From assembly GCA_955651875.1 (NCBI GenBank), contig CATPAP010000037.1:1-6869 (forward strand): a stretch of 6,869 nucleotides of DNA. Reading direction: 5' to 3'. Every line of letters starts with the position of its first letter. Within the stretch, counting starts at the first letter, position 1. Source of the DNA: Candidatus Dormiibacterota bacterium (GTDB taxonomy: Bacteria; Chloroflexota; Dormibacteria; Aeolococcales; Aeolococcaceae). The notes beneath the pieces were generated by a model that saw nothing but the letters and a program-made list of their open reading frames with translations, made no database searches and was not told the DNA's origin. The translations under genes were made by a program, and so were the position numbers. This document shows positions 5,944-6,869 of this stretch, piece after piece.

Positions 5944-6459
5944 TCAGGGTGTCGGCGTAGCCGCAGACGGCGCCGGCGTGATCCCGCACTTGCCCTGCAT
6001 GTACGCGGTTATCTGAGTGCTCGCGGACGTGACCGCCGGCGTGTTGAACGCCGCGCCCACGGCGCCGAACTGCGCGAACGTGGTCGCGGCTTGCGCCTGC
6101 GTGTTCGCCTGGTCGTAGGCGGCCCGGAACGTGTGGAACGCGGACGCGATGTCACTCGGCGCCTGGCTGTCCAGGCTGTCGATCGCGCTTGCCCCGGTGG
6201 CAAATAGCTGCTTGTACGCGGTGACGCTGGGGGTTGCACCGGGGCTTGTGATGAGTGCCGACCCCAGGTTGCGGAACCCGGCCACGATAGCGCCGGCCTG
6301 CGTGCAGAAGGAGGAGCTGTTGTTGCCCGCAGGCGCGGCTGTCGGCGGTGCTGTCGGCGCGTTCGACGAGCTCCCGCTCGACGAGCTCCCGCAGGCGCTC
6401 AGCGACAGCCCCGCGGCAAGCGCGATCAATGCTCCGACGGTGAAGAGTGGACGATGCAC
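5944..6459 (-). CDS. Secreted lipoprotein of unknown function
   Basis: The 171-residue product starts with a short basic end and a hydrophobic stretch (residues 5-20), then the lipobox LSAC with Cys23 as the expected lipidated residue. It should be exported by Sec, modified by Lgt and cut by Lsp, and held on the outer face of the membrane. Residues 24-50 are a Gly/Ser then Pro/Ala/Thr-rich linker typical of actinobacterial lipoproteins. The rest (about 51-160) is alanine-rich and probably helical, bracketed by Cys52 and Cys158, which could form a disulfide outside the cell. The domain ends YMQGKCG and a Pro/Ala/Ser/Thr tail follows. The layout resembles small uncharacterised helical lipoproteins of actinobacteria; I do not recognise a named family. 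The GTG start has a G-run eight bases upstream. It runs convergent with the reductase and follows the aminotransferase/micro-protein pair after 138 bp. Confidence 0.85.
   Translation of the reverse strand: MHRPLFTVGALIALAAGLSLSACGSSSSGSSSNAPTAPPTAAPAGNNSSSFCTQAGAIVAGFRNLGSALITSPGATPSVTAYKQLFATGASAIDSLDSQAPSDIASAFHTFRAAYDQANTQAQAATTFAQFGAVGAAFNTPAVTSASTQITAYMQGKCGITPAPSAATPTP
6361..6390. repeat. Two tandem 15-bp units in the lipoprotein linker
   Basis: GTTCGACGAGCTCCC at 6361-6375 is followed directly by GCTCGACGAGCTCCC at 6376-6390, with one difference. Being a multiple of three, the unit adds a five-residue Gly/Ser block to the linker just after the lipidated cysteine, so linker length could vary between strains without breaking the frame. 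Confidence 0.8.
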
Positions 6460-6481
6460 GGTGGTGACCCCCCAGAAGTCG

Positions 6482-6487
6482 AGACTA
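6482..6487 (-). promoter_or_regulatory. Possible -10 box for the lipoprotein gene
   Basis: The minus strand reads TAGTCT about 22 bases upstream of the GTG start, leaving a short leader that contains the G-rich ribosome binding stretch. It lies in the palindrome GACTAGTC (6483-6490). I find no matching -35 hexamer, so confidence is low. Confidence 0.35.
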
Positions 6488-6499
6488 GTCGGGCGATCG

Positions 6500-6519
6500 C
6501 GGAAGGGTACAGCCTTCCG
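6500..6519. other. Seven-bp hairpin upstream of the lipoprotein gene
   Basis: CGGAAGG (6500-6506) pairs perfectly with CCTTCCG (6513-6519) around a six-base loop. It sits between the micro-protein gene and the predicted -10 of the lipoprotein gene. It could end the upstream transcript or bind a regulator; no T-run follows on the minus strand. A second small hairpin, GCTTG-CGG-CAAGC, lies at 6535-6547. Confidence 0.4.
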
Positions 6520-6597
6520 GCCTCCTCGACGCGGGCTTGCGGCAAGCGCTGGTGAAGAGGGCGGACCCTTCGGCGGATCTGGAGCTGGCCTGGGGCG

Positions 6598-6693
6598 CTA
6601 CGTGCGCTCGCGCCGCTTCCGGAACCTCGAGGCCCCTCTGCCAATCAGGAGGAGGCCGAGGAGTACGAGGACGACGACGAGTCGCTTGCTCAT
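6598..6693 (-). CDS. Possible 31-residue single-pass membrane micro-protein
   Basis: ATG at 6693 to TAG at 6598 encodes 31 residues: MSKR, then an uninterrupted run of Leu, Val, Ile and Gly (residues 5-18, VVVLVLLGLLLIG within it), then a very basic tail (RFRKRRERT at 23-31). That is a short transmembrane helix with positive charge on both sides, the tail more strongly basic. It begins 34 bp after the stop codon of the class I/II aminotransferase on the same strand, so it could be read from that transcript. Third positions are mostly G or C. The weak point is the ribosome binding site: only GGGC near the ATG. Tiny membrane proteins of similar build are common in actinobacteria but I cannot assign a family; chance is a real alternative. 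Confidence 0.45.
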   Translation of the reverse strand: MSKRLVVVLVLLGLLLIGRGASRFRKRRERT

Positions 6694-6727
6694 GTGCCCA
6701 GCAGCCTACGGGACAGCGGCGCACACG

Positions 6728-6869
6728 TCAAACACGAACCGGTGAGGCGGCGAAATCAACGAGGCGGCGCAGGCCCTCGGTGAGGTGCTCCTCGGACGAC
6801 GCCAGCGAGACACGCACGAAGCCCTCTCCCCCGCCACCGAACGCAGTCCCCGGCGCGACCGCGACGCTC
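6728..6869 (-). CDS. C-terminal end of a class I/II PLP-dependent aminotransferase, rest beyond the right edge
   Basis: The frame beginning with the codon at 6868 gives 46 residues before TGA at 6728. It opens with VAVAPGTAFGGGGEGFVRV, the closing segment of aspartate/alanine-type aminotransferases (fold type I), in which the arginine of the FVR(V/I)S(L) motif binds the substrate alpha-carboxylate. It then continues SLASSEEHLTEGLRRL, the typical last helix. The active-site lysine and most of the protein lie outside the window, so substrate (aspartate, aromatic amino acid, alanine or LL-diaminopimelate precursor) cannot be judged. It is likely the upstream member of a minus-strand group with the micro-protein and perhaps the lipoprotein. 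Confidence 0.85.
   Translation of the reverse strand, partial: SVAVAPGTAFGGGGEGFVRVSLASSEEHLTEGLRRLVDFAASPVRV

Noticed and set aside
6426..6724. Two overlapping minus-strand frames of 72 and 79 codons in the gap before the lipoprotein
   Set aside because: Both are Arg/Pro/Ser-rich without motifs, overlap each other and the better-supported micro-protein frame, and lack ribosome binding sites.
6131..6745. 204-codon plus-strand open frame over the lipoprotein start and upstream region
   Set aside because: Its hydrophobic-looking stretches mirror the lipoprotein signal and linker, it has no motif or ribosome binding site, and it overlaps two minus-strand genes.

Overview
This is high-GC DNA with the habits of an actinobacterium or a related Terrabacteria lineage. 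Most starts are GTG, third codon positions are strongly GC, there is an actinobacterial-type Ser/Gly-linker lipoprotein, and there are TAGNNT -10 boxes, at least one placed so that its transcript would be leaderless. I cannot name the genus. Eight genes fill almost the whole window; the longest stretch without a gene is about 157 bp. Layout from left to right: a minus-strand block reads folE (GTP cyclohydrolase I, 3038-3703), then a GH15 glucoamylase/trehalase-type hydrolase (1098-2993), then a class III PLP aminotransferase that leaves the window at its left edge (1-1074). The gaps are only 44 and 23 bp, so the three are probably co-transcribed at least in part. Divergent from folE is a plus-strand pair: a winged-helix regulator with a cysteine-rich C-terminal domain resembling SufR-type iron-sulfur sensors (3807-4511), and 15 bp later a ferredoxin/rubredoxin-reductase-type FAD/NAD(P)H flavoprotein (4527-5786). 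Converging on this pair from the right is a minus-strand block: the tail of a class I/II aminotransferase (6728-6869), a possible 31-residue membrane micro-protein (6598-6693) and a secreted lipoprotein (5944-6459). The most interesting part is the 103-bp divergent spacer 3704-3806 and the pair it drives. It holds a 13-bp-arm inverted repeat and a smaller perfect dyad lying on the -35 box of a well-formed promoter whose predicted transcript starts at or next to the GTG codon of the regulator. Together with the Cys-X13-Cys-X30-Cys pattern of the regulator and the adjacent electron-transfer flavoprotein, this suggests a self-regulated, redox- or Fe-S-responsive module, possibly also controlling folE. 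That is inference. The other genes are recognisable metabolic or envelope genes with no evident shared pathway. I see no rRNA, tRNA, CRISPR array, insertion sequence or phage gene.
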